64,000 bases of DNA from Xanthobacter dioxanivorans (GTDB lineage Bacteria; Pseudomonadota; Alphaproteobacteria; Rhizobiales; Xanthobacteraceae). A program made the translations under genes and the position numbers. The first letter of the stretch is position 1, and every line of letters starts with the position of its first letter. The notes under the pieces were generated by a model. The model did no database searches, was not told the DNA's origin, and saw only the letters and a program-made list of their open reading frames with translations. Positions 47,053 to 55,142 of the stretch are shown piece by piece. The stretch covers positions 5,126,501 through 5,190,500 of the forward strand of contig NZ_CP063362.1 in assembly GCF_016807805.1 (NCBI RefSeq), read 5' to 3'.

Positions 47053-47910
47053 TCACGCGATCTCCAGCTTGCGGACGAGGCGGCCCAGCAGCACCCGGGC
47101 GAGGTGGCGGCGCATGGGCGCCGGCACCTCCTCGTCGTCGAGCGGATCGATGTCCGCATCGAGGGCGCGCTGCGCGTCGGCGATGGCGTCGGCGTCCGGC
47201 ACCCGGCCGGTCAGGACGGCTTCGGCGGCCCGGGCGCGCATGGGCGTCGGGCCGACCGAGAAGAAGGCAATGCGCAGGGCGCCGATGCGGCCGCCGTCGC
47301 GCTCGGCCAGGATGCCACCGCCCACCATGGCGTAGTCGCCGCGCCGGCGGGCCAGTTCATCGAATGCCCAGCACCGGCGCGGGCCGACCACCGGGACATG
47401 CAGCGCCACAAGGATTTCGCCGGGCACGATGGCGGTCTGGTAGAGATCCTGGAAGTAGTCGTCGGCGGGCACGCGCCGCAGGCCCTCGGGGCCGAAGATC
47501 TCCATCTCCGCGCCCATGGCCAGCATCATCGCCGGGAACTCGGAAGCGGGATCGGCCAGCGCCACGCTGCCGCCGAGGGTGCCGCGATTGCGGATCGCCG
47601 GGTGCGCCACGAACGGCGCGGCCGCCGACAGAAGCGGCGCGTGGGCGCGGATGAGCGGGTCGGTGAGGGCGTCCGCATGGCGCGTCAGCGCGCCGATGCG
47701 CAGCCAATCGCCTTCGAGCCGAACCCCGCGCAGGGCCTCGATGCCGGCAAGGTCGACGAGCACCTGCGGCGCCTGCAGGCGCATGGCGAGCGCCGGCACC
47801 AGGCTCTGCCCGCCGGAAATGTAGCTGGCATCCCCTTCCGCCGCCGCGAAGGCGGCATGGGCGTCGTCGAGCGTGCGCGGACGCGCATAGGCGAAAGCAC
47901 GGGCTTTCAC
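47053..47910 (-). CDS. Molybdenum hydroxylase medium subunit (FAD-binding, CoxM-like)
   Basis: 285 residues. The FAD-binding fold shows ISGGQSLVPALAMRLQAP (about 32-49) and IRNRGTLGGSVALADPASEF (about 107-126), then the CO-dehydrogenase flavoprotein C-terminal domain (RIAFFSVGPTPMRARAAEAV). No extra 4Fe-4S-binding loop is present, so it is not a 4-hydroxybenzoyl-CoA reductase beta subunit. It is the first gene of the nine-gene unit; the palindrome at 47943-47962 lies 33 bases upstream. Confidence 0.95.
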   Translation of the reverse strand: MKARAFAYARPRTLDDAHAAFAAAEGDASYISGGQSLVPALAMRLQAPQVLVDLAGIEALRGVRLEGDWLRIGALTRHADALTDPLIRAHAPLLSAAAPFVAHPAIRNRGTLGGSVALADPASEFPAMMLAMGAEMEIFGPEGLRRVPADDYFQDLYQTAIVPGEILVALHVPVVGPRRCWAFDELARRRGDYAMVGGGILAERDGGRIGALRIAFFSVGPTPMRARAAEAVLTGRVPDADAIADAQRALDADIDPLDDEEVPAPMRRHLARVLLGRLVRKLEIA

Positions 47911-48263
47911 GTCAGTCCTCCCCGGTGCGGCGCGGTCTTATTTTGTGACCAATTGGTCACAACATGATGCAGACATGGCGGCCGTGTCAACGGGATTTAT
48001 GCGTTCGACTCGCAAAGACCTTGCCGCAGTGCCGAAAGACGCTGTTATCGCAGAACTCTTTCTTCGATATATGCAGTTACATACAGCTTTTCGTCTTCCC
48101 GGCGATCGCCCCCGCTCTCCGGCTCCACCTTTGATCCGCCCCCCTTGGTCGCGGCCTCCGGGTGCGCTATCGCAGGCAGGACGCACAGGCATCCGCAGGA
48201 GCGGCGACGCCATTGTCCGACGAGACGGTTCCCCATCCGGCCGCACGACCGCGGCGGCATCAC
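47911..48263. other. Divergent control region between hydroxylase operon and TetR gene
   Basis: 353 bases. Apart from the palindrome there is an AT-richer stretch at 47990-48080 where promoters probably lie. Longer TetR starts (GTG 48162, TTG 48213 with AGGAG at 48197) would shorten the region. No other gene is supported. Confidence 0.5.
47943..47962. promoter_or_regulatory. Perfect 20-bp palindromic operator before the hydroxylase operon
   Basis: TTGTGACCAATTGGTCACAA is a perfect palindrome in an AT-rich patch between the divergent hydroxylase operon and the TetR gene. Its length and symmetry are those of a TetR-family operator, and its place suits repression of the hydroxylase operon and possibly of the regulator. 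Confidence 0.75.
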
Positions 48264-48908
48264 ATGCGCGCGGCGGACCGCGAGCAGGCCATCATCGAGG
48301 AGGCGGTGCGCTTCTTCGCAGAGCACGGATTCGAGGGGCAGACCCGAGAGCTGGCGAAGCGCATGGGCATCACCCATTCCGCCATCTACCGCTACATCCC
48401 CAGCAAGGAAGCGCTCATCGAGCGGGTCTACGAGCATGTCTATCTCAGCCGCTGGAAGACGGAATGGGCAGATCTCGTGGCCGACCGCTCGCGCCCGCTG
48501 GAGGCGCGGCTGGTTCAGTTCTACCTCGAATACGTGGAGCGCATCTTCGACTATTGCTGGGTCCGGATCTTCGCCTTCTCCGGCCTCAAGTCCTTCGACC
48601 TGCCCAGCCGCTACCTCACCATCGTGCGCGCGCAGATCATCCTGCCCGCCTGCGCCGAGCTCCGGGCCGAGCTCGGCCTTCCCTCACCCGACGAGATTGC
48701 GGTGAGCGAACGCGAGACGGAGCTGTTCTGGGGCCTGCACGGGCGCATCTTCTACCTCGCCATCCGCCGCTACGTTTACGGCACGACGATCCCCGAGAAC
48801 CTCGAGCCCATCGTGCGCGACGCCGTGCGATCCTTCCGCGGCGGCGTGGGGCCGGTGCTGAAGGACATCCTGGCGGAGGCCGCCAAGGCGAGCCCGCGCG
48901 GCGCCTGA
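48264..48908 (+). CDS. TetR-family transcriptional regulator
   Basis: 214 residues from the ATG at 48264; a TTG at 48213 preceded by AGGAG is a serious alternative. The N-terminal helix-turn-helix is AVRFFAEHGFEGQTRELAKR followed by MGITHSAIYRYIPSKEALIE (about residues 13-55). The C-terminal ligand domain is aromatic-rich (YVERIFDYCWVRIFAFSGLK, then FDLPSRYLTIVRAQII). It is divergent from the hydroxylase operon, which is its probable target through the 20-bp palindrome. The ligand is presumably the transported substrate or its CoA ester (inference). Confidence 0.9.
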   Translation: MRAADREQAIIEEAVRFFAEHGFEGQTRELAKRMGITHSAIYRYIPSKEALIERVYEHVYLSRWKTEWADLVADRSRPLEARLVQFYLEYVERIFDYCWVRIFAFSGLKSFDLPSRYLTIVRAQIILPACAELRAELGLPSPDEIAVSERETELFWGLHGRIFYLAIRRYVYGTTIPENLEPIVRDAVRSFRGGVGPVLKDILAEAAKASPRGA

Positions 48909-48948
48909 ACGGGATAAGCCCGCGCCGGTCAAGGACCGGGGCGGGGCC

Positions 48949-49830
48949 TCAGACGAGAAAGCGGCTCCGCGCCGCCTTTACCTCGTCGACGATGAAGCGC
49001 TCGGTCTCGGCCACCCGCTTCAGGCCGTGCAGGTCCGCATGGACCACCAGCCAGTAATTCCGCTCGAACCGGATCTGCGGCAGGATGCGCACCAGATCGT
49101 CGTGCGCGGCGGCGGCATAATCATGCAGCACGCCGATGCCGGCCCCGGCCTTCACCGCCTCGAACTGGCCCACCGCGCTGGCGCATTCGAAGCGGCGGCC
49201 GGCCTGCTCGGCCACCACGCCCGCATAGTCGAGGCCGGACGAATAGGCGAGATCCTCCACATAGGTCACCACGGTGCGGTCGCGGAGGTCGGCGGGGCTG
49301 CGCACCGGCCCGGTCCGCTCCAGATAGGAGCGCGCCGCATAGACCCCGAGGGAATAGTCGGTGAGCTTGCGGCCGATCAGGCGCCCTTCCTGCGGCTGGT
49401 CCAGCACCACGGCGATGTCCGCCTCGCGCTTCGACAGGGAGAAGGTGCGCGGCAGGGGCACCAGCTGGAGCACCAGCCTGGCGTGGCGCTCGGCAAGGCG
49501 CGGCAGGCGCGAGGCGAGGAAATAGGTGCCGAACGCATCCGGCGCGCCGATGCGCACGGTGCCTTCCAGCCGCGCCGCCTCCTTCAGTAGGTCCTGGGCG
49601 CGCAGCATCTCGCTTTCCATGCGCTCGGCGATGGGCAGGAGCCGCTCGCCCTCCACGGTGGGGGCGCAGCCGGTCGGGCGGCGGGTGAAGAGCTTGGCCC
49701 CGAGCGCCTCCTCCAGCGCATTGAGCCGGCGCGTCACCGTCGCATGGTCGAGGCCGAGGCTGCGGGCGGCGGAGAGCATCTGCCCGTCACGCGCCACGGC
49801 GAGGAAGATGCGCACATGGTCCCAGTTCAT
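48949..49830 (-). CDS. LysR-family transcriptional regulator (divergent from mmsA)
   Basis: 293 residues from MNWDHVRIFLAVARDGQMLS, with AAGG upstream. The helix-turn-helix (SAARSLGLDHATVTRRLNAL, about 19-38) belongs to the NWDDLRxFLAVAR subgroup of LysR proteins. The effector domain contains IGAPDAFGTYFLASRLPRL, RLIGRKLTDYSLGVYAARS and GVLHDYAAAAHDDLVRILPQ. It probably controls mmsA, whose start is 108 bases away on the other strand. An extended frame upstream of this start is the antisense of mmsA and is not coding. Confidence 0.9.
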   Translation of the reverse strand: MNWDHVRIFLAVARDGQMLSAARSLGLDHATVTRRLNALEEALGAKLFTRRPTGCAPTVEGERLLPIAERMESEMLRAQDLLKEAARLEGTVRIGAPDAFGTYFLASRLPRLAERHARLVLQLVPLPRTFSLSKREADIAVVLDQPQEGRLIGRKLTDYSLGVYAARSYLERTGPVRSPADLRDRTVVTYVEDLAYSSGLDYAGVVAEQAGRRFECASAVGQFEAVKAGAGIGVLHDYAAAAHDDLVRILPQIRFERNYWLVVHADLHGLKRVAETERFIVDEVKAARSRFLV

Positions 49831-49850
49831 CGTACGCCTTCGTACGCCAA
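49831..49850. promoter_or_regulatory. Direct repeat of a CGTACG palindrome at the LysR start
   Basis: CGTACGCCTT CGTACGCCAA: two tandem 10-base units, each with the palindrome CGTACG, lie directly before the LysR ATG and contain its ribosome-binding AAGG. One-turn spacing on the same helix face suggests a regulator site, for instance for autoregulation. Confidence 0.4.
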
Positions 49851-49938
49851 AAATCGCGGAATGAATGCGCCATCTTACCGGTTGATGCGCGCACCTTCCA
49901 GAGCTTCCCTGCGTTCCACGATCCAGGGAGAGACGCGA

Positions 49939-51438
49939 ATGCAGACCATCGGGCACTATATCGCCGGCCAGCACATGGATGCGGCCGCCGGCGCGGAAAC
50001 CACCGCCCCGAGCTTCAACCCGGCGACCGGCGAGGAGATCGGCCGGGTGCTGATGGCCGACGCGGCGCGGGTGGATGCGGCCGTCGCCGCCGCCGCCGCC
50101 GCGCTTCCCGCATGGGCCGCCACCCCGGCGCCGGCGCGGGCGCGGGTGATGTTCAAGTTCAAGGACCTGCTGGAGCGCAATCTGGACGCCCTCGCCGCCC
50201 TGATCACCCGCGAGCACGGCAAGACCACCGAGGACGCCAAGGGCGAGATCGTGCGCGGCATCGAGGTGGTGGAGTTCGCCTGCGGCATCCCTCACGTTCT
50301 GAAGGGCGAGTTTTCCGACCAGGTGGGCCGCGGTATCGACACCTTCTCCATGCGCCACCCGGTGGGAGTGTGCGTGGGCATCACCCCGTTCAACTTCCCG
50401 GCCATGGTGCCCTTGTGGATGATCCCGGTGGCGCTGGCCACCGGCAACACCTTCGTGCTCAAGCCGTCCGAGAAGGATCCCTCGGCCTCCCTGCTCCTCG
50501 CCGACCTCCTCGCCGAGGCGGGCCTGCCCGCCGGCGTGTTCAACGTGGTGCAGGGCGGCAAGCCGGCGGTGGACGCGCTCTTGACCCATCCCAAGGTGGC
50601 GGCGGTGAGCTTCGTCGGATCGACGGCGGTGGGCGAGTACATCTACAAGACCGCCGCCGCCCACGGGAAGCGCGCCCAGGCCCTGTGCGGGGCGAAGAAT
50701 CACCTCGTCGTCATGCCCGACGCCGACCTCGACAAGACCGTCGATGCCCTGATGGGCGCCGGCTACGGCTCGGCCGGCGAGCGCTGCATGGCGGTCTCGG
50801 TGGCGGTGGCGGTGGGCGGCGTCGGCGACGCGCTCATGGAGAAGCTGGTGCCGCGGGTGCAGGCGCTGCGCGTGGGGCCGGGCAACGACCGGGACAGCGA
50901 GATGGGCCCCCTGGTCACCCGCGAGCACCTCGCCAAGGTCACGGACTACGTGTCGACAGGCGTTGCCGAGGGGGCCGAGCTGGTGGTGGACGGCCGCGGC
51001 CTGAAGCTGCAGGGCCACGAGGGCGGTTACTTCATCGGCGGCTGCCTGTTCGACCGCGTGACCCCCGACATGCGCATCTACAAGGAAGAGATCTTCGGCC
51101 CGGTTCTCTCTGTGGTGCGTTCGGATACCTTCGACGAGGCGCTGAAGCTGGTGAACGACCACGAATACGGCAACGGCGCCGCCATCTTCACCAATGACGG
51201 CGCCGCCGCCCGCGCCTTCGACTATGGCGTGCTCGCGGGCATGGTGGGCATCAACGTGCCGATTCCGGTTCCCATCGCCTACCACTCCTTCGGCGGCTGG
51301 AAGCGGTCGATCTTCGGTGACCGCAACGTCTACGGCCTGGAGGGCGTGGGCTTCTACACGCGGTTGAAGACCACCACCGCGCGTTGGCCCCAGGGGGGGC
51401 GGACAGGGGCGGAATTCGTCATGCCCGTGCTGCGCTGA
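49939..51438 (+). CDS. mmsA: CoA-acylating methylmalonate-semialdehyde dehydrogenase
   Basis: 499 residues from MQTIGHYIAGQHMDAAAGAE; AGGGAGAG lies upstream. It oxidises methylmalonate or malonate semialdehyde with NAD+ and CoA to propionyl- or acetyl-CoA in valine, thymine, beta-alanine or inositol breakdown. The family signatures are GITPFNFPAMVPLWMIPVAL (about 138-157), the catalytic Cys in AGERCMAVSVAVAVGG (about 287) and the C-terminal SFGGWKRSIFGDRNVYGLEG. The standard FTGSxxxG loop reads FVGSTAVG. No mmsB or iol genes are adjacent, so the pathway is open. Confidence 0.95.
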   Translation: MQTIGHYIAGQHMDAAAGAETTAPSFNPATGEEIGRVLMADAARVDAAVAAAAAALPAWAATPAPARARVMFKFKDLLERNLDALAALITREHGKTTEDAKGEIVRGIEVVEFACGIPHVLKGEFSDQVGRGIDTFSMRHPVGVCVGITPFNFPAMVPLWMIPVALATGNTFVLKPSEKDPSASLLLADLLAEAGLPAGVFNVVQGGKPAVDALLTHPKVAAVSFVGSTAVGEYIYKTAAAHGKRAQALCGAKNHLVVMPDADLDKTVDALMGAGYGSAGERCMAVSVAVAVGGVGDALMEKLVPRVQALRVGPGNDRDSEMGPLVTREHLAKVTDYVSTGVAEGAELVVDGRGLKLQGHEGGYFIGGCLFDRVTPDMRIYKEEIFGPVLSVVRSDTFDEALKLVNDHEYGNGAAIFTNDGAAARAFDYGVLAGMVGINVPIPVPIAYHSFGGWKRSIFGDRNVYGLEGVGFYTRLKTTTARWPQGGRTGAEFVMPVLR

Positions 51439-51514
51439 TCGGCTTTTCCCGAAGCAGGGCAACGGCCCGCGGCATTTTCGCGCTGCGATGACACGCGAGA
51501 TGCCCCGGCCCGGG

Positions 51515-51538
51515 GTCGCAGTGTGTCCCCACTGCGAC
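51515..51538 (+). terminator. Terminator hairpin after mmsA
   Basis: A 9-bp perfect stem (GTCGCAGTG with CACTGCGAC, six-base loop) lies about 75 bases beyond the mmsA stop, followed after a few bases by ATTTCTTTA. Confidence 0.55.
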
Positions 51539-51982
51539 AGTCCGGATTTCTTTACCGTGCGTCAGGGGAGGATCTCGCCAACTCCGATCGTGGCTGATAG
51601 CCTCGCGAAGTCGTGACGGCCATGTTCTCGCCGTTGTGATCTGGCCTAGAGGGACCCGAGGTCGGAGAGGAATCCGGCTGCAGGGACTGGCTCCGGGCCG
51701 GTCGATTGGGGTTCGCCCTCGCCTTGCGTGTGCGGTGCACGCGCATCCGGTGGCAGACTCAAGGCGCCGGGCGTAAAGGGAATAGTTACCAGGTTTCGGC
51801 AGGTTTGCAGGGCTGGCGGGCTCGTGCGGCGTCCGAGTTGGACGCACGGGCTCAGCGACCACAACGTCAGCGGTTCAGGCGCGGTTCCATCCGCATCCGA
51901 AGACGACTGTGCGCAATGGACCGGGAGCCCTGCAATGCGTGAACGAGGCCGGATGCGACCGGCGGATCGAATAGCGGGGACC
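51539..51982 (+). other. Long leader region before the DUF2778 gene
   Basis: 444 bases without a supported gene. In-frame extensions of the DUF2778 gene back to 51728 exist, but they are arginine-rich and unlike homologous N-termini. I see no obvious promoter or hairpin. Confidence 0.4.
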
Positions 51983-53089
51983 ATGACGCACTCGAACCGG
52001 ATTACCGACGAGGAGGAGTACGACGACGCCCCCTATGGATCGCTAGGTCCGGAGGGTCGTTCGCGCGCTTCTCACCGCAGCACCCTCCTCGGCATCGGAG
52101 CCGGGGTCACGGTGGGTCTTCTGATGGCCGTGGGCGCCGTGTGGGCCGCGAAGGGTTCCTTCGGCTTTGCCAGCTCCTCCGGCTTTGCCACCTCCCAGGC
52201 CCATGATGCGGGCCGTTCCCTCCGACTGCTCGCCGCGGCGGGCGCCAGCGTGACCGAGTCATCCCTGCTCGAATCGTCCGGCGCGCTCGAGATCGACATC
52301 GGCCGCATCTATCTCACCAGCCACGCCCTCAACGGCGCGCCGCTCTCCAGCGGCCTCGAGCTGGACCCCGGCCAGGCCAGCGCCGGCGCGCCGGTGAAGG
52401 TCGCGCGCAGCGTGCCCCTACCCACTGCCAATCCCCTCTTCGCAGGCCGTGGCCAGAACGCCTCGGACGGCCTGAAGGCCTTGCAGGAGCTGGACGGGGG
52501 CGTCCCGCTGCCCCAGCGCAATCCGTTGTCGCGCGAGCAGCGCCTCGCTTACGCGCCGATCCCGGATGCGTCGACCCCGCTGTCCGACACACCTTCGGCG
52601 GCGCCTCCCGCCACGGCTCCGGACGCACCCCCGTCGGAAGACGCGGTCCTGCCCACCCCCGGCAGCGGCTTCGCGCTTTACGACATCAAGGGCAAGACCG
52701 TCTACATGCCCAACGGCGACCGGCTGGAAGCCCATTCGGGCTATGGCGAGATGTTCGACGATCCGGCCCACGTCTCCCGCCGCATGGTTGGCCCGACCCC
52801 TCCGAACACCTATTCGCTTACCATGCGTGAATCGCTCTTCCACGGGGTGGAGGCCATCCGCCTCAATCCCATCGGTCCGGGCAAGATGTACGGGCGCACG
52901 GGCATCCTCGCCCATACCTACCTGCTGGGACCGCGCGGAGACTCCAACGGCTGCGTGTCGTTCAAGGACTACGAGAAGTTCCTGGTCGCGTTCAAGCGCG
53001 GCGAGATCAAGAAGATGGTCGTGGTGGCGCAGCTTGAGAACGCGCCCAAGGAACAGAACTTCCTGCTGTCCTTCCTGAAGCCGCGCTGA
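51983..53089 (+). CDS. DUF2778 (Tlde1-like L,D-transpeptidase) membrane-anchored protein
   Basis: 368 residues from MTHSNRITDEEEYDDAPYG with GGGGA upstream. A charged cytoplasmic head of about 35 residues, one transmembrane helix (about 38-58) and a Pro/Ala-rich periplasmic linker lead to a C-terminal DUF2778 domain (about 225-350). Its landmarks are ALYDIKGKTVYMPNGDRLEA, HSGYGEMFDDP, VGPTPPNTYSLTMRE, AHTYLLGPRGDSNGCVSFKD; the Cys in SNGCVS and the His of HSGYG would be catalytic. The domain is shared with the Salmonella type VI effector Tlde1. Here a membrane anchor and no secretion genes suggest an envelope-modifying enzyme of the cell itself. Confidence 0.82.
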   Translation: MTHSNRITDEEEYDDAPYGSLGPEGRSRASHRSTLLGIGAGVTVGLLMAVGAVWAAKGSFGFASSSGFATSQAHDAGRSLRLLAAAGASVTESSLLESSGALEIDIGRIYLTSHALNGAPLSSGLELDPGQASAGAPVKVARSVPLPTANPLFAGRGQNASDGLKALQELDGGVPLPQRNPLSREQRLAYAPIPDASTPLSDTPSAAPPATAPDAPPSEDAVLPTPGSGFALYDIKGKTVYMPNGDRLEAHSGYGEMFDDPAHVSRRMVGPTPPNTYSLTMRESLFHGVEAIRLNPIGPGKMYGRTGILAHTYLLGPRGDSNGCVSFKDYEKFLVAFKRGEIKKMVVVAQLENAPKEQNFLLSFLKPR

Positions 53090-53240
53090 GCCGCGGCCCG
53101 GCCTTGAGCCGGACCCGGCGGCTGAACCGGCCCAGCCGGCCCCTCCTTATCCCGACTCCGGAAAAGGGCACGCGCCCGGCATGCTCCCCGCCTTTCGGCT
53201 CCGGCGGAGCGCCGGGCCGCGGCTGGCGCTCCGAGTGCCA

Positions 53241-54047
53241 TCATGGCACCTCGAGCGTGACCACCTTGAAGCTCGTGAGCGTGGACGGCCCGAACGACGT
53301 GACGATGGCCACGTCGGTCGCATCGCGCCCGCGCGCCATCAGCACCCGGCCGATGCGCGGCTTGTTGTGCCGGGCGTCGAACGTGTACCAGCGTCCGCCG
53401 AGGAAGACCTCGAACCAGGCGCTGAAGTCCATCGGCGCGGGATCCGGCGGAACGCCGATATCGCCGAGGTAGCCCGTGCAGTAGCGTGCCGGAATGTTCA
53501 TGCAGCGGCACAGGGTGATGGCGAGATGGGCGAAGTCCCGGCACACGCCGGACTTCTGCGTATAGGCGTCAAAGGCGGTCTTCAGCGGGCTCGCATGGGC
53601 ATAGTTGAAAGCGATGTGGCCATGGACGAAGTCGCAGATGGCCTGCACCAGGGGCCAGCCCTTCGGCACCTGGCCGAACAGGGTCCAGGCCACGTTGGTG
53701 AGCCGGTCGGTCTCGCAATAGCGGCTGCCGAGCAGGAACAGGAGCACGTCCACCGGCAGATCGCCCAATGCGTGCTGGACGGCGCCGGGCGCCACCTCAT
53801 CCGGGCGACCGCTGTCGTTGATGACGAAGTCACTGTGGATCGTCAGGCGGCCGGCGGGGGCGGAAATGACGTGGCAGAAGTTGCCGAAGCTGTCGTGATA
53901 GGTGTTGGCCTGGATCGGCGGGTCGAACATCACCCGGTCGACGCTCACCAGATCGTTCATCCGCGTGGGGTGCACGCTGAGGGTCAGGATCATCGGCGTC
54001 GGCTGGGGGCAGACGTGGGAAATCTCGTAGCCCGCGCGAATCTTCAT
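53241..54047 (-). CDS. Transglutaminase-like (cysteine protease fold) protein
   Basis: 268 residues starting MKIRAGYEISHVCPQPTPMI. An N-terminal beta-rich domain (DPPIQANTYHDSFGNFCHVI) is followed by the transglutaminase core with the nucleophile in QKSGVCRDFAHLAITLCRCM (about residue 171) and the Asp in WYTFDARHNKPRIG. Where the core normally has its His (HAWxE), the sequence reads DFSAWFEVF, so a Ser occupies the expected His position. This may be a subfamily trait or mean a non-enzymatic protein. It is cytosolic (no signal peptide) and converges on the DUF2778 gene. Confidence 0.85.
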   Translation of the reverse strand: MKIRAGYEISHVCPQPTPMILTLSVHPTRMNDLVSVDRVMFDPPIQANTYHDSFGNFCHVISAPAGRLTIHSDFVINDSGRPDEVAPGAVQHALGDLPVDVLLFLLGSRYCETDRLTNVAWTLFGQVPKGWPLVQAICDFVHGHIAFNYAHASPLKTAFDAYTQKSGVCRDFAHLAITLCRCMNIPARYCTGYLGDIGVPPDPAPMDFSAWFEVFLGGRWYTFDARHNKPRIGRVLMARGRDATDVAIVTSFGPSTLTSFKVVTLEVP

Positions 54048-54163
54048 AGGGTACCTCGTAGGGTTTGCGCGAGCAGGACGCGCGGATGTCTGCTATGGCT
54101 CGCTGCAACTCGAAAAGACGGCGTGCTTCACCGGCATCGCCGGACGCGGTGTGAGGACCTCAT

Positions 54164-54979
54164 TTGGACCGACAGTTAAACCGACCGTTGGACCGGACAG
54201 ACCCCTTGCTGGCGGAAGACGAGATGCCGCCGGTCACCATGTTCAATGCGGAAGGCGCGTCCGCGTTCCTCATCGTCGCAGACCACGCGGGCAACGCCTT
54301 TCCGCGGTCAGTGGACCGGCTCGGCGTTTCCGAGGCGGATCAAGCGCGCCACATCGCCTGGGATATCGGCATAGCGGGCGTGTGCCGCGCGCTGGCGGAA
54401 CGACTCGATGCTTCCCTCATACAGCAGAATTATTCGCGCCTCATCATCGACTGCAACCGGATGCCGGGAACGCCGTCCTCCGTCCCGGAATTGAGCGAGG
54501 CGACACCGGTCCCCGGCAATCTCGACCTCTCCCCGGCCGCGACGGCGGCGCGCGTGGACGAGATCTTCCAACCCTACCACGCGCGCATCGCCGCCGAGCT
54601 CGATCGGCGGGACAAAGCCGGGCGCCCGGCCGTGCTGATCGCCATGCACAGCTTCACGCCCGCCTATCTCGGCGTCGCCCGGCCCTGGCACGTCGGCGTG
54701 CTCTACAACCGCGACGCGCGGCTGGCCGGCGCGGTTCTGGCGGCGCTGCGTGCGGAACCCGGCCTCGTCGTTGGCGACAACGAGCCGTACAGTGTCGGCG
54801 ACGCGACAGACTATACAATCCCCGTGCACGGCGAGCGGCGCGGGCTGCTGCATGTGGGCATCGAGATCCGCCAGGACCTGATCGCCACGCCCACCGGGCA
54901 GGCGGAATGGGGAGCGCGGATGGCCCGCGTGCTTTCGTCCGCCCTCGACTCCTGCCGCGACCGGCGGGCAGCGGAATAA
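54164..54979 (+). CDS. N-formylglutamate amidohydrolase family protein
   Basis: 271 residues from a TTG start (54164) that has GAGGAC 8-13 bases upstream; an ATG at 54224 would drop 20 residues. The family pattern is plain: FLIVADHAGNAFPRSVDRLG (zinc-binding region), HIAWDIGIAGVCRALAERLD, QNYSRLIIDCNRMPG, LIAMHSFTPAYLGVARPWHV and LLHVGIEIRQDLIATPTGQA. True members hydrolyse N-formylglutamate in histidine breakdown, but no hut genes are near, and this short orphan subgroup is common in Hyphomicrobiales. Substrate is unproven. Confidence 0.86.
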   Translation: MDRQLNRPLDRTDPLLAEDEMPPVTMFNAEGASAFLIVADHAGNAFPRSVDRLGVSEADQARHIAWDIGIAGVCRALAERLDASLIQQNYSRLIIDCNRMPGTPSSVPELSEATPVPGNLDLSPAATAARVDEIFQPYHARIAAELDRRDKAGRPAVLIAMHSFTPAYLGVARPWHVGVLYNRDARLAGAVLAALRAEPGLVVGDNEPYSVGDATDYTIPVHGERRGLLHVGIEIRQDLIATPTGQAEWGARMARVLSSALDSCRDRRAAE

Positions 54980-55142
54980 TTTCGCCTGCGAACGCGTGGC
55001 GGCGGGGGACTTCCCGTTGCCGCGGCGTGCTTCTTGCTTTGCTCCGGCATCTGGCCTTCGAGGCACCGCATCTTGCGGCGGCCCGGCGCGACAGAGGTCT
55101 GGGCGGATCCGCCCGGATGAACGGCGCCGGGCGGGAGCGAAC

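Noticed and set aside
44159..47910. Aerobic CO dehydrogenase (coxMSL)
   Set aside because: The subunit set and CoxG fit, but the active-site loop lacks the Cys-containing AYRCSFR and also the form II AYRGAGR; no coxD/E/F-type maturation genes are adjacent.
51983..53089. Type VI secretion effector with immunity partner
   Set aside because: The protein has a transmembrane anchor, and no immunity-like or type VI gene lies next to it.
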